A stretch of DNA of 8,727 bases from JBEKZQ01 sp049509675 (GCA_049509675.1 JBEKZQ010000270.1:1-8727), one strand, 5' to 3'; positions 1-7,019 are shown, counted from the first letter of the stretch. Notes: generated by a model not told the origin, from the sequence alone. Translations and numbers: made by a program.

Positions 1-11
1 CTTGAGTTTAC

Positions 12-94
12 GGGTGCCACGGTTGGCTTGTCCAACCGTGTTTCCAGCACTGCTGGGCAAGCCGGGCACCGACCGGAGGTTGGTCGTGGCACCC
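12..94. repeat. Palindromic intergenic repeat with GGGTGCCAC/GTGGCACCC ends
   Basis: The element is bounded by a perfect 9-bp inverted pair, GGGTGCCAC (12-20) and GTGGCACCC (86-94). Inside it are two smaller hairpins: CACGGTTGG (18-26) pairs with CCAACCGTG (32-40) around a 5-nt loop, and CGACC (70-74) pairs with GGTCG (82-86). The architecture fits a short non-autonomous REP-like element. It fills most of the non-coding sequence before the first gene, and I see no other feature in 1-160. Its function is unknown. Confidence 0.6.
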
Positions 95-160
95 AACCGG
101 TAATGTCGAAATGGACAGACCATTAGGCGCCAACCCTCTTTGGGAACCGTAGCGACGGAC

Positions 161-1564
161 ATGGTCTTCTCGTGGATCAAGAACCAGCGACGGAGGCAGT
201 TGCTCTCGGAGCCATTTCCAAGCGGCTGGCGCACGTACTTGCGCGACAACGTCCGGCACTACGAGCATCTGGACTCGCGAAGAAGAATGGCCGTTGAGCA
301 GGTGGTCCGGGTCTTCGTGGCCGAGAAGAACTGGGTCGGTGGCGCGGGGATCGACGTGACGGACGAAATGAAGGTCACCGTTGCGGGCCAGGCGGCCATC
401 CTGGTGCTGGGACTGGAAGAGCCCTACTACTTCGACGACGTTCGATCCCTCATCCTCTATCGCGGCCCGTACCTGCACCCGGCCAGACGTCACGACCACT
501 CCCGGATCGTTCGCAAGAACGCCCCTGTTTACGGAGAAGCGTGGTACCGCGGACCGATCGTTCTCTCCTGGCGGATTGTACTGGAGAGCGGGCGGAATGC
601 CAGCGGTGGCCACAACCTCGTCATCCATGAGTTCGCACATTACTTGGACGCTCTCGACGGGGAAGTGGACGGCGATCCGCCCCTGGCCGGGCACGAACAA
701 CGGCGGAACTGGTATCGGGTGACGGAGGCGGAGTACTTGCGGCTGCTGGGGCAAGCACGTCGGAATGAAGTTTCCCTGCTGGACCACTACGGCGCAAGCA
801 ACCGCGCCGAGTTCTTCGCCGTGGCCAGCGAGTGTTTCTTCGAGCAGCCGCAGGCCATGCGGCGGGAGCACGCAGAACTGTATGCGGTGCTGCGCGCCTT
901 TTTCCGCCAGGATCCGGCCCAGTGGCTGCCCGACGCGATCGTCTCGGGCGACGGTGCCGGTTCCACGGCGTCCCGGCGCAAGCGGACTTCTGCCGAAAAC
1001 CATCGAAAGGCCCGCCTGGCAGCCCTTCGATCAGGAAACGCCGATGCCCTGTTCACCTTGGCCGTCGAGTATTTCAACGAGGAGCGGTATTGGCTGGCCG
1101 CAGCGGCGGCAACGAGGGCGATTCGCTTGAATCCCCGGGACGGCGAGGCCTATCAGCAACGCGCTTTGGCCCGCGTCAAGCTGGGCCGCTACCGGAAAGC
1201 CTTGGCCGACTGCAAGCGGGCGTTGCGGCGCGACCCCGACGACTGGACGACCTATCGGGTCCGTGGCGCTGCGTGCCTGGGGCTGGGCAAGTACCATCGG
1301 GCGAAACGCGACTTGGATCGCGTGCTCACGGAGAACAAGCTGGACGCCGAAGCCCTCTACTTGCACGGCCGCGTCTGGACAGCCCTGGGTGAGCCTCGCC
1401 AGGCCGTTGCCGACTTCGCGAAATCCCTGGCGATTCGCCCGTTTGTAGCCGAAGTCTACTATCACAGCGGGCTGGCGAATCGCGCATTGGGCGATCTGGA
1501 AGACGCAGAAGCCGATCTGGCGAACGCTTTTCGACTCGATCCGTTGGTGGACCGGCGGAAGTAG
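161..1564 (+). CDS. mtfA: MtfA-like zinc metallopeptidase (M90 family) with C-terminal TPR domain
   Basis: The N-terminal half (about residues 1-265) matches the MtfA/M90 family, whose E. coli member is a cytosolic zinc aminopeptidase that titrates the repressor Mlc. The zinc motif HEFAH is at residues 156-160, preceded by the family-typical GPIVLSW. Glu217 in AEFFAV lies where E. coli MtfA has its third zinc ligand. Residues 294-463 form five consecutive TPR units of exactly 34 residues, starting at 294, 328, 362, 396 and 430, so the protein (467 aa) is much longer than E. coli MtfA (about 265 aa). I chose ATG 161 over an upstream in-frame TTG at 140 because MVFSWIKNQRRR resembles the usual hydrophobic-basic start of the family; the ribosome binding site is weak. 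There is no signal peptide, so it is probably cytoplasmic. The TPRs suggest a protein partner, which I cannot name; regulation of Mlc is not implied here. Confidence 0.88.
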   Translation: MVFSWIKNQRRRQLLSEPFPSGWRTYLRDNVRHYEHLDSRRRMAVEQVVRVFVAEKNWVGGAGIDVTDEMKVTVAGQAAILVLGLEEPYYFDDVRSLILYRGPYLHPARRHDHSRIVRKNAPVYGEAWYRGPIVLSWRIVLESGRNASGGHNLVIHEFAHYLDALDGEVDGDPPLAGHEQRRNWYRVTEAEYLRLLGQARRNEVSLLDHYGASNRAEFFAVASECFFEQPQAMRREHAELYAVLRAFFRQDPAQWLPDAIVSGDGAGSTASRRKRTSAENHRKARLAALRSGNADALFTLAVEYFNEERYWLAAAAATRAIRLNPRDGEAYQQRALARVKLGRYRKALADCKRALRRDPDDWTTYRVRGAACLGLGKYHRAKRDLDRVLTENKLDAEALYLHGRVWTALGEPRQAVADFAKSLAIRPFVAEVYYHSGLANRALGDLEDAEADLANAFRLDPLVDRRK

Positions 1565-1598
1565 CGCCCAGGGAGAACTGCAATTTCGCAATGCGCGA

Positions 1599-1663
1599 CA
1601 CTAGCCCGACGCGCCAGCAAGGGAGACTCGCCGGAAACCCCTCGCTGGCGCTTCGGGCTGGTG
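1599..1663. repeat. TAGCCCGA-type hairpin repeat, copy 1; possible bidirectional terminator
   Basis: Two 26-nt arms (1599-1624 and 1638-1663) are imperfect inverted copies, beginning CACTAGCCCGA and ending CTTCGGGCTGGTG, around a 13-nt spacer. A better preserved copy lies at 7086-7150. This copy sits 35 bp past the stop of the forward MtfA-like gene and 55 bp past the stop of the leftward sulfatase gene. The strong hairpin could therefore end transcription from both sides. There is no clear T-tract, so a terminator role is only inferred. The rest of the 1565-1718 gap shows nothing else I recognise. Confidence 0.65.
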
Positions 1664-1718
1664 TGCGGAATGGACCTGCGGGCGGAAGACTTCGCCTCAC
1701 GGGGCAGGCCCCTTGATT

Positions 1719-3140
1719 TCAGTCGTACTCCATGGCGTTGCGCAGCAGCAACGGCTGGGGCTGATTAACCACGCCGCTGGGACGCACGCCCGGCCCCCGG
1801 CCGGTCACCCCCAAATCGCCGTCCATCTGGTGGATGTAGCCCTGGAGCCGTTTCACCACGTCCGGGTGCTGGGCGGCGACGTCGGTTGTCTCGCCGATGT
1901 CTGCGTCCAGGTTGAAGAGCTTCGGCACAAAGGGTTTTGTCGAAGGCTTCTTCTCCTTGTCGATGCCGTTTTCGATCTGCTCCACCACGGCCAGCTTCCA
2001 GGGCCCGGAGCGAACGGCCTCCAGACGGTTGCCCTTGAAGTAGAACAGGGCCTCGTGCGGCGACCGCTTGCTCCGGCCCGACAGCAGCGGCCAGATGTCG
2101 CGGCCGTCGATCGCGCGGTTGCCGGGCACCGCGCCTCCTGCGAGCTTCACCAGCGTCGGCAGCACGTCCATCTCGCTCATCATGGCGTCACAGGCCGTAC
2201 CAGCAGGAACCTTGCCCGGCCACCAGGCAATCGTGGGCTCGCGGACGCCGCCTTCCCAGGTCGAGGACTTGCCGCCACGAAGCGGTCCGGCGACCCCGCC
2301 GTCCTTGCCTTGGCTCCGCCACGGGCCGTTGTCGCTGCTGAACAGCACCAGAGTGCGCGAGTCGAGCTTCAACGTGCGGAGCGTATCGAGCACCCGCCCG
2401 GTGCTCCAGTCCACTTCCTCCACCCAGTCGCCGTAACGGCCGTTGGCCGACTTGCCCTGAAAAGCCTTGCCGGGATGGATCGGCACATGGACGGCCGTGT
2501 GCGGCAGGTAGAGGAAGAACGGGCGGTCCTTGTTGGCCGTGATGAACTTCACGGCCTCCTCGGTGTAGCGCTCGACGAGCTTGTCTTGCTGCACCGGAGC
2601 CTCCACCACCCGCTGGTCGCGGAGCAGCGGAACCGGCGGGCTGCGGTCGCCCTGCTTTCGCGGGCCCATGTCATTGGAGTAGGGCAGGCCCAGGTAATGA
2701 TCGAAACCGTGCCGTGTCGGCAGGAACTCCGGCTGATCGCCCAGGTGCCACTTGCCGACGCACATCGTGGCGCAACCCTGTTGCTTGAGCAATTCCGCCA
2801 CGGTCTGTTCCGAGGAACTGATGCCGATTCGGGATACCGGCCCCAGGACGTTGGGCAACGACACCCGCTTGGCGTAGCAGCCGGTCATCATTTGTGCCCG
2901 CGACGGCGTGCAGACCGGGGCGGCGTAGAAGCTTGTAAGCTTCATCCCTTCGGCAGCCATGCGGTCCAGGCAGGGTGTACGATTGAGCTTGGAGCCGAAG
3001 GGGCCGATATCGCCGTACCCCATGTCGTCGATAAGGATCACAACGAAATTCGGCCGAGGCGATCCGGCGGGCGTATCGGCAGCTTGAGAGGCAATCGGGC
3101 AGAGAATCTGGACGAACAGTGCCAACGCGACGGTTTTCAT
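1719..3140 (-). CDS. Secreted type I sulfatase (arylsulfatase A superfamily)
   Basis: This 473-aa protein should hydrolyse a sulfate ester outside the cytoplasm. Residues 1-20 are a signal peptide ending in a plausible ASQA-A cleavage site. The N-terminal metal site is ILIDDMGYGD (Asp38, Asp39). The signature CTPSR at 77-81 provides Cys77 for conversion to formylglycine. Other family motifs are GKWHLG (129-134), PHTAVHVP (His214, His218), SSDNGP (268-273) and a conserved Lys at 291. Length is typical. I chose ATG 3140 because it opens the signal peptide and follows a good GAGGA ribosome site 8 nt upstream; a longer in-frame extension to 3224 would bury the signal peptide. A formylglycine-generating enzyme or anSME must be encoded elsewhere. 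It is the last gene of the leftward series, 38 bp after a small exported ORF, and may be co-transcribed or have its own promoter. The substrate is not predictable from sequence; planctomycetes carry many such sulfatases for algal or other sulfated glycans. Confidence 0.93.
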   Translation of the reverse strand: MKTVALALFVQILCPIASQAADTPAGSPRPNFVVILIDDMGYGDIGPFGSKLNRTPCLDRMAAEGMKLTSFYAAPVCTPSRAQMMTGCYAKRVSLPNVLGPVSRIGISSSEQTVAELLKQQGCATMCVGKWHLGDQPEFLPTRHGFDHYLGLPYSNDMGPRKQGDRSPPVPLLRDQRVVEAPVQQDKLVERYTEEAVKFITANKDRPFFLYLPHTAVHVPIHPGKAFQGKSANGRYGDWVEEVDWSTGRVLDTLRTLKLDSRTLVLFSSDNGPWRSQGKDGGVAGPLRGGKSSTWEGGVREPTIAWWPGKVPAGTACDAMMSEMDVLPTLVKLAGGAVPGNRAIDGRDIWPLLSGRSKRSPHEALFYFKGNRLEAVRSGPWKLAVVEQIENGIDKEKKPSTKPFVPKLFNLDADIGETTDVAAQHPDVVKRLQGYIHQMDGDLGVTGRGPGVRPSGVVNQPQPLLLRNAMEYD

Positions 3141-3178
3141 CGGATAGGTCCTCGGGCCGAATGTTGTACACGCTTCTC

Positions 3179-3349
3179 TCAATAAGGCGGCTTCCATGAT
3201 AGATCGCTGGAGAAAGAACGGCAATCAGCCCTATTCGCTTGTTCTCCTGGTTGTTGCCCTTTTTCGCGGCGTGCATGGGCGGCTTGCCCGGTGGTGAGGC
3301 CGAGCAGCACCGCGCCCGCGATCGACGCGACAAACATCGTCCGCTTCAT
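3179..3349 (-). CDS. Possible small exported peptide (56 aa), maybe a remnant
   Basis: The ATG at 3349 overlaps the TGA stop of the AhpD-like gene as ATGA, which suggests translational coupling. The first 26 residues look like a signal peptide: basic MKR start, hydrophobic core FVASIAGAVLLGL, then an AHA cleavage site. The remaining about 30 residues are polar with a single Cys and resemble no family I know. The peptide may be a genuine small secreted product, or the 5' end of a former exported protein that lost its body before the sulfatase gene. Confidence is limited because short ORFs arise easily in GC-rich DNA. Confidence 0.4.
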   Translation of the reverse strand: MKRTMFVASIAGAVLLGLTTGQAAHARREKGQQPGEQANRADCRSFSSDLSWKPPY

Positions 3350-3675
3350 GGGTTGGCCTGCGGGGAAATGGCGGTGTGCGGGGACAGGTTTTCCTTGTAG
3401 AACATCATCGTGGGCGAACCGCCGAAGGCGATCGCCAGCCACGCCGCCTCGTCGATCTCGTCCTGCGAGAAGCCCATCTCGCGGGCCTTCTGGACGTGAA
3501 TCTTCAGACACGGCTCGCACTTGGCCAGGACCGAAAGCGCGATGGCGATGGCCCGCTTGGTCCGGCCGTCCAACGCGCCTGGTGCGGCGGCCGACTTCAA
3601 GAACTCCTGGAACATCTGCCGGATCTGTCCCGCGCCCTCCGCCGGCGATTCATGGCCCTCAGAACAGCAACTCAT
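3346..3675 (-). CDS. Carboxymuconolactone decarboxylase (CMD)/AhpD-like CxxC protein, with its own start inside the selD frame
   Basis: Read from ATG 3675 this is a 109-aa protein of the CMD/AhpD fold. It carries C53-E-P-C56 followed by His60, the CxxCxxxH pattern that in AhpD forms the peroxidase/thiol-disulfide redox site. The tail GFSQDEIDEAAWLAIAFGG (66-84) is typical of the family. The N-terminus has an additional Cys pair (MSCC). Members act in thiol redox or peroxide removal; the substrate here is unknown. A well-placed AGAGGT lies 7 nt upstream, so it can be made as an independent protein. It is also in frame with selD without an intervening stop, so a SelD-CMD fusion is possible. CMD-domain proteins are among the families that occur as selenoproteins in some organisms; here both active-site positions are Cys. 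Confidence 0.8.
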   Translation of the reverse strand: MSCCSEGHESPAEGAGQIRQMFQEFLKSAAAPGALDGRTKRAIAIALSVLAKCEPCLKIHVQKAREMGFSQDEIDEAAWLAIAFGGSPTMMFYKENLSPHTAISPQANP

Positions 3676-5004
3676 TTTATGTACCTCTGGTGTTGTGGGA
3701 GTATCTGCAATGGGGACAGTCCCATTTTCGCCGCGACCACGCCGGGCGTGGTGCCCGAATTGGGACAGTCCCCCACTTGCTCCCTGAGCGCCGCGCGGCA
3801 GAAGCCGGCGGCCGGCGTGATGCAGCACGATGCGTCCGGCGCCCGGGCCCCGAACTTGACCGATGATAGCCGCTTCCGCGATGCCCTCGGCGCGGAGGCG
3901 TGCCAGGAGGCCGGCGGCCGCGGATTCGGCGACCGCAATCAGCAGTCCGCCCGAGGTCTGCGGATCGAAAAGAATGTCTTGCATCGACGGCGACAGGCTG
4001 GCGTCGGCCAGCAGGGCGTCGGCCGCCGCTTCCCGGTTCCGCTCCACGGCCCCGGGGATGATTTCCTCGGCCAGACATTTCAACACGCCGGGCAACAGAG
4101 GCAGATCGTCCCAGATCAGTTCGGCATCCGTGCTGGAGGCCGACATCATGGCGGCCAGGTGGCCGGCCAGGCCGAAGCCGGTTACGTCGGTGCAAGCCGT
4201 GGCGCCGCACTCGATCATCAGTTCGGAGGCCCGGCGGTTCAACGCGGCCATCGAGCGCGCGGCAGCTTGCAGGGCTTCCTGCGAGACGCGGCCCAGTTGC
4301 GCGGCGAAGGCGATGATCCCCGTGCCCAAGGGCTTGGTCAAGATCAGCCGATCGCCGGGTCGGGCCCCGGCGTTGCTGATGATCCGTTGCGGATGGACGA
4401 GCCCCGTGACGGCGAACCCGGCCTTGATCTGGGCATCGTCGATGCTATGGCCGCCGATGATGGGGACGCCGGCTTCCGCCATTTTGTCGATGCCGCCGCG
4501 AAGGATTTCGCGCAGGCAATCGTCGGCCAGCGAGCGGACGGGAAAGCCCACGATCGACAGGGCCGTCAGCGGCCGGCCGCCCATGGCGTATACGTCGCTG
4601 AGCGAGTTGGCCGCGGCAATCAGGCCGAACTGGTAGGGATCGTCGACCGCGGGGGAAAAGACATCGACGGTCTGGACCAGGGCGGTGTTCTCGTCGAGGC
4701 GAAAAACGCCCGCATCATCGCCCGCCGGGGCCCCCACCAGCACCCGCCGATCGTCGGCGAAGGGAAGCCCGCGCAACACGCGGGTGAGGGTCGTCCGATC
4801 GATCTTCGAGGCACAACCCGGGTTTTCGACCAACTGGGTCAGGGGCACCGCCCTGGCCGGTTCTTCCAGCCGCTCCCCTGCGCACGGGCAGACGTCTTTG
4901 TCCCGCAGCACGTCGCAGGGGCAGGCCCTCTTCACCGCGCAGATGCAATGTCCCAACTGCATCGAGCGTTGCATGACGCGTTTGCGTTTTTCCAGGTCCT
5001 TCAT
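3346..5004 (-). CDS. selD: Selenophosphate synthase (selenide, water dikinase) SelD with Cys-rich N-terminal extension, in frame with the CMD protein
   Basis: SelD makes selenophosphate from selenide and ATP, the selenium donor for Sec-tRNA and selenouridine. The SelD core spans about residues 55-398. Cys64 and Lys67 in GCASK correspond to the catalytic Cys17 and Lys20 of E. coli SelD, so the active residue is Cys, not Sec. Other motifs are GDDAGVF (95-101), the metal-binding segment around NSLSDVYAMGG (133-143), GGHSIDD (184-190), DVTGFGLAGH (273-282) and DPQTSGGLL (348-356). Residues 1-50 are an extension with three CxC pairs (Cys20/22, 28/30, 39/41), absent from E. coli SelD. Residues 399-443 are a low-complexity linker, mostly encoded by a palindromic repeat, followed by the CMD domain (444-552). 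ATG 5004 is preceded by GGAG 7 nt upstream and lies 30 bp after the activator gene stop. Real SelD may end near residue 400 with the natural stop lost. Confidence 0.92.
   Translation of the reverse strand: MKDLEKRKRVMQRSMQLGHCICAVKRACPCDVLRDKDVCPCAGERLEEPARAVPLTQLVENPGCASKIDRTTLTRVLRGLPFADDRRVLVGAPAGDDAGVFRLDENTALVQTVDVFSPAVDDPYQFGLIAAANSLSDVYAMGGRPLTALSIVGFPVRSLADDCLREILRGGIDKMAEAGVPIIGGHSIDDAQIKAGFAVTGLVHPQRIISNAGARPGDRLILTKPLGTGIIAFAAQLGRVSQEALQAAARSMAALNRRASELMIECGATACTDVTGFGLAGHLAAMMSASSTDAELIWDDLPLLPGVLKCLAEEIIPGAVERNREAAADALLADASLSPSMQDILFDPQTSGGLLIAVAESAAAGLLARLRAEGIAEAAIIGQVRGPGAGRIVLHHAGRRLLPRGAQGASGGLSQFGHHARRGRGENGTVPIADTPTTPEVHKMSCCSEGHESPAEGAGQIRQMFQEFLKSAAAPGALDGRTKRAIAIALSVLAKCEPCLKIHVQKAREMGFSQDEIDEAAWLAIAFGGSPTMMFYKENLSPHTAISPQANP
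3683..3688 (-). promoter_or_regulatory. Ribosome binding site supporting a separate start for the CMD protein
   Basis: On the minus strand AGAGGT is placed 7 nt before the ATG at 3675. It is the main evidence that the CMD/AhpD-like protein is translated on its own even though the reading frame is continuous with selD. Confidence 0.55.
3711..3775. repeat. GGGACAGTCCC-type palindromic repeat embedded in the selD reading frame
   Basis: The odd palindrome GGGACAGTCCC occurs twice, within 3711-3724 and 3760-3774, as the outer arms of an imperfect inverted element. At the centre is a 7-bp hairpin, ACCACGC (3736-3742) and GCGTGGT (3746-3752), with a CGG loop. The form is that of a REP/MITE-like element. 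Read on the minus strand it encodes about residues 410-432 of the SelD frame and contains no stop there, so it joins selD to the CMD coding region. Confidence 0.7.
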
Positions 5005-5034
5005 CCGGCCGCTCCGCTTCTCATAACGCTCATT

Positions 5035-5802
5035 CTATCCGGCGGCGAGGATCGCCGCGCCCAAGGCGCCGGTCATCTGCGGATCGGGCGCGATGGTCAC
5101 CGGCTTGCCCAGGGCCGCTTGCAAGGCCGCGTCCATGCCGGGAACCAGCGCCACTCCGCCGGTGAACACGATGGGCGCCGCCGCATGGCGCCCGACCATG
5201 GTCACGATCCGCGCTGCCAGCGATGCCTGCACGCCGGCAACGATGTCGGCCGGCGCGGCCCGGGAGGCCAGAAGGCCGACAATCTCGGTCTCCGCAAACA
5301 CCACGCACATGCTGCTGATGACGGCCGGCGCGCGGCTGCCGGCAGCCAACTCGCCCAGCGCCTGGAGCCGCACCCCCAGCCGAGTGGCCAACACCTCCAG
5401 GAACCGGCCGGTCCCCGCCGCGCAGCGGTCGTTCATCACGAATTCGTCCACCCTGCCCGCAGCCGACAAACGCAGCAGCTTGCTGTCCTGGCCGCCCACG
5501 TCGATCACCGTCCGCGCCTCGGGCAGACGGCGGCGAACGCCCCGGGCCTGGCAGGTGATTTCGGTGACGGTCTCGGTGGCCAATCCGATCAGCTTTCGAC
5601 CGTAGCCGGTGGCCACGACCCGGCCAAGATCGCAGCGGCGCAGATCGCAGTCGGCCAACAACCGCTCCAGCAGGTTCGTGGCCAAGGCGTCCTGTTCCAC
5701 GCCCTGGTCGATCGCGGCGGCGGCAAGCACTTCCCGTCCATCCGCGGCCAGCAGCACGATCTTGATGGTCCTTGACCCGGCGTCGATTCCCGCGTAAATC
5801 AT
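5035..5802 (-). CDS. yjiL: ATP-dependent activator of double-cubane reductase (BadF/BcrA/HgdC family, YjiL-like)
   Basis: This 255-aa protein belongs to the ASKHA-fold ATPases that inject electrons into 2-hydroxyacyl-CoA dehydratases and double-cubane proteins by ATP hydrolysis. Visible motifs are the first phosphate loop GIDAGSRTIK (5-14), the second DVGGQDSK (101-108) and the adenosine segment FTGGVA (213-218). Cys127 in NDRCAAGTG and Cys166 in SSMCVVFAETE are the two cysteines per subunit that hold the [4Fe-4S] cluster at the dimer interface in HgdC. Length is normal. I chose ATG 5802, which overlaps the reductase gene stop as ATGA, because the phosphate loop starts right after it; longer upstream extensions are only overlap with the reductase frame. 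Translational coupling to the reductase fits the known one-to-one working of such pairs. An electron donor (ferredoxin or flavodoxin) is not in the window. Confidence 0.93.
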   Translation of the reverse strand: MIYAGIDAGSRTIKIVLLAADGREVLAAAAIDQGVEQDALATNLLERLLADCDLRRCDLGRVVATGYGRKLIGLATETVTEITCQARGVRRRLPEARTVIDVGGQDSKLLRLSAAGRVDEFVMNDRCAAGTGRFLEVLATRLGVRLQALGELAAGSRAPAVISSMCVVFAETEIVGLLASRAAPADIVAGVQASLAARIVTMVGRHAAAPIVFTGGVALVPGMDAALQAALGKPVTIAPDPQMTGALGAAILAAG

Positions 5803-6962
5803 GGTTGTTGCTTCAGGGTGCCGCCGACAGTCTCGAAAAGGGCCTCCACGCGCAGGGCAATGCGGGCCGAATCGGAGGGCCAGTAATCGGTCTCGATCCG
5901 CAAGTAGGGTAATCCGAACTCTTCTTCCACAAGCCGCCGCACTCGCCGCGATTCCACGTCGTAGGTAATGCAGGCCTGCCACACCAACTCGATGACGCAC
6001 TGCGGACGGTACGTCCGCACCATGTCGGCCAACAACTGCAAGCGGCGATCATTGGGGGTCATCACCGGGCAGGGCAGGCGGAAGTAATGCTCGGCCAAGG
6101 CGCGCAGCGGATCGGCAGCCCCCGCATCGACGTCCTCCAGGATCGGTTTCAGTCCAGTGCAGCTTTCCATGCACACGACCAGTCCGCCGCTCTGTTCGAC
6201 GATCTCCAGCACGCGCTCGGCCCCGTGAACCATGGGCACCCCGGTCATCAGGACGCGGATCCGCGCGGCGGCGGCGCTGGCGGCTGTCTTTCCGCGCAGA
6301 TTCCGCAAAACCTTTTCGAACTCCTCGATGGCGGCGGGAATTGCCGAGATGCTGCTTTTGAGGTCCAAGAGTTGGCGGCCGGAGAGCGGCGGCGCGTCGG
6401 CCCGCATCAGGGCCGCCAGTTCGCGGCGCAGGCCGCGTTCCCGGTTCATCGCACGGATCGCCGTCCGCAGCGCGGCGTCGGTGATCGTCACGCCGAATCG
6501 CGTTTCCAGAAAAGCGCGCAGTTTTCGCAGTTCACGCAGCCAGTACTCCAGGGCGTCGCCATCGCCGGCCCGTACGGGCAGTTCCAGGACGTACATGGGC
6601 CGCGACTCGGCCATCAGCTCGTACATCTTCTTCTTGCCGTCGCACGTGGTTTCGCCCACTACCAGGTCGGCCATTTCCAGAAACGGATTGCTGCCGGCCA
6701 GATGATAGCCGTAGGTCGACTTGATCAGCGGGCAGAGGTTGGCGGGCAGGTGCTCCTCGGCGGCGGCAATGGTCTTGGCCGAGCCGCCGCAGAGGCACAC
6801 CGGTACTCCACCCGCGGCCATGATCAGCTCGCGCGGCGTGTATTCGCAGAGGATGCCGACCACGGGCCGGCCGGCCGCCTTCGCCTCGAGGGCGTAGCGG
6901 TGGCAATGTTCGATCATCCGATCGAACCAGGAACCCGCGCCGCCGCCACAGCATTCTCCCAT
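5799..6962 (-). CDS. yjiM: Double-cubane-cluster-containing anaerobic reductase (YjiM-like, 2-hydroxyacyl-CoA dehydratase family)
   Basis: The 387-aa protein matches the YjiM/double-cubane branch of the 2-hydroxyacyl-CoA dehydratase family more than the true dehydratases. Branch-typical stretches are GILCEYTPRELIMAAGGVPV (36-55), CLCGGSAK (56-63), NLCPLIKSTYGYH (75-87), TTCDGKKKMYE (105-115), VVCMESCTGLKP (262-273) and WQACITYDVES (328-338). Candidate cluster ligands are among Cys39, 56, 58, 77, 107, 264, 268 and 331; I cannot assign them exactly. The one characterised relative carries an [Fe8S9] double cubane and, with its activator, reduces small molecules such as acetylene; the natural substrate of the family is unknown. 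ATG 6962 is chosen over upstream TTG 6989 and GTG 6983 because AAAAGGGG lies 6 nt before it. It heads the leftward gene series with a candidate promoter at 7010-7038. It is probably cytoplasmic and oxygen-sensitive. Confidence 0.93.
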   Translation of the reverse strand: MGECCGGGAGSWFDRMIEHCHRYALEAKAAGRPVVGILCEYTPRELIMAAGGVPVCLCGGSAKTIAAAEEHLPANLCPLIKSTYGYHLAGSNPFLEMADLVVGETTCDGKKKMYELMAESRPMYVLELPVRAGDGDALEYWLRELRKLRAFLETRFGVTITDAALRTAIRAMNRERGLRRELAALMRADAPPLSGRQLLDLKSSISAIPAAIEEFEKVLRNLRGKTAASAAAARIRVLMTGVPMVHGAERVLEIVEQSGGLVVCMESCTGLKPILEDVDAGAADPLRALAEHYFRLPCPVMTPNDRRLQLLADMVRTYRPQCVIELVWQACITYDVESRRVRRLVEEEFGLPYLRIETDYWPSDSARIALRVEALFETVGGTLKQQP

Positions 6963-6968
6963 CGCGCG

Positions 6969-6976
6969 CCCCTTTT
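6969..6976 (-). promoter_or_regulatory. Ribosome binding site fixing the reductase start
   Basis: On the minus strand AAAAGGGG lies 6 nt before ATG 6962. It supports this start over the upstream in-frame TTG (6989) and GTG (6983), which would place the purine-rich stretch inside the coding region. Confidence 0.55.
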
Positions 6977-7004
6977 CCCGCACTCGCAAGAAATCTCTAT
7001 ACGT

Positions 7005-7019
7005 GCGCCATTATGGCGC
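7005..7019. promoter_or_regulatory. Palindrome GCGCCATTATGGCGC over the leftward -10, possible operator
   Basis: GCGCCA (7005-7010) and TGGCGC (7014-7019) are perfect inverted 6-mers around TTA. The palindrome covers the candidate -10 hexamer (7010-7015) of the leftward reductase-selD genes, a usual place for a repressor site. The half-site matches no regulator I can name, and a short RNA hairpin or chance in GC-rich DNA is possible. Confidence 0.35.

Noticed and set aside
8..1003. 331-aa minus-strand open frame opposite the MtfA-like gene
   Set aside because: Composition is shadow-like, it has no motif, and it runs through the repeat at 12-94.
1599..1663. CRISPR array or integron-type site suggested by short palindromes
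   Set aside because: There are single hairpin elements only, with no regularly spaced direct repeats, spacers, cas genes or integrase.
1713..3185. 490-aa plus-strand open frame opposite the sulfatase
   Set aside because: It mirrors the sulfatase coding strand, has no domain, and the sulfatase has complete motifs and a signal peptide.
3346..3348. TGA at the end of the CMD gene as a possible Sec codon
   Set aside because: The continuation past TGA shows no family similarity, no SECIS-like hairpin is evident just after it, and the protein already has a normal family length and both active-site Cys.
3376..5775. 799-aa open frame on the plus strand opposite selD and the activator
   Set aside because: It is antisense to genes with clear family motifs, its translation is rich in R, G, H and Q with no recognisable domain, and long antisense frames are expected in GC-rich DNA.
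5799..6962. True 2-hydroxyacyl-CoA dehydratase of amino-acid fermentation
   Set aside because: There is one reductase subunit rather than two, no CoA-transferase or dehydrogenase nearby, and the motifs match the YjiM/double-cubane branch.
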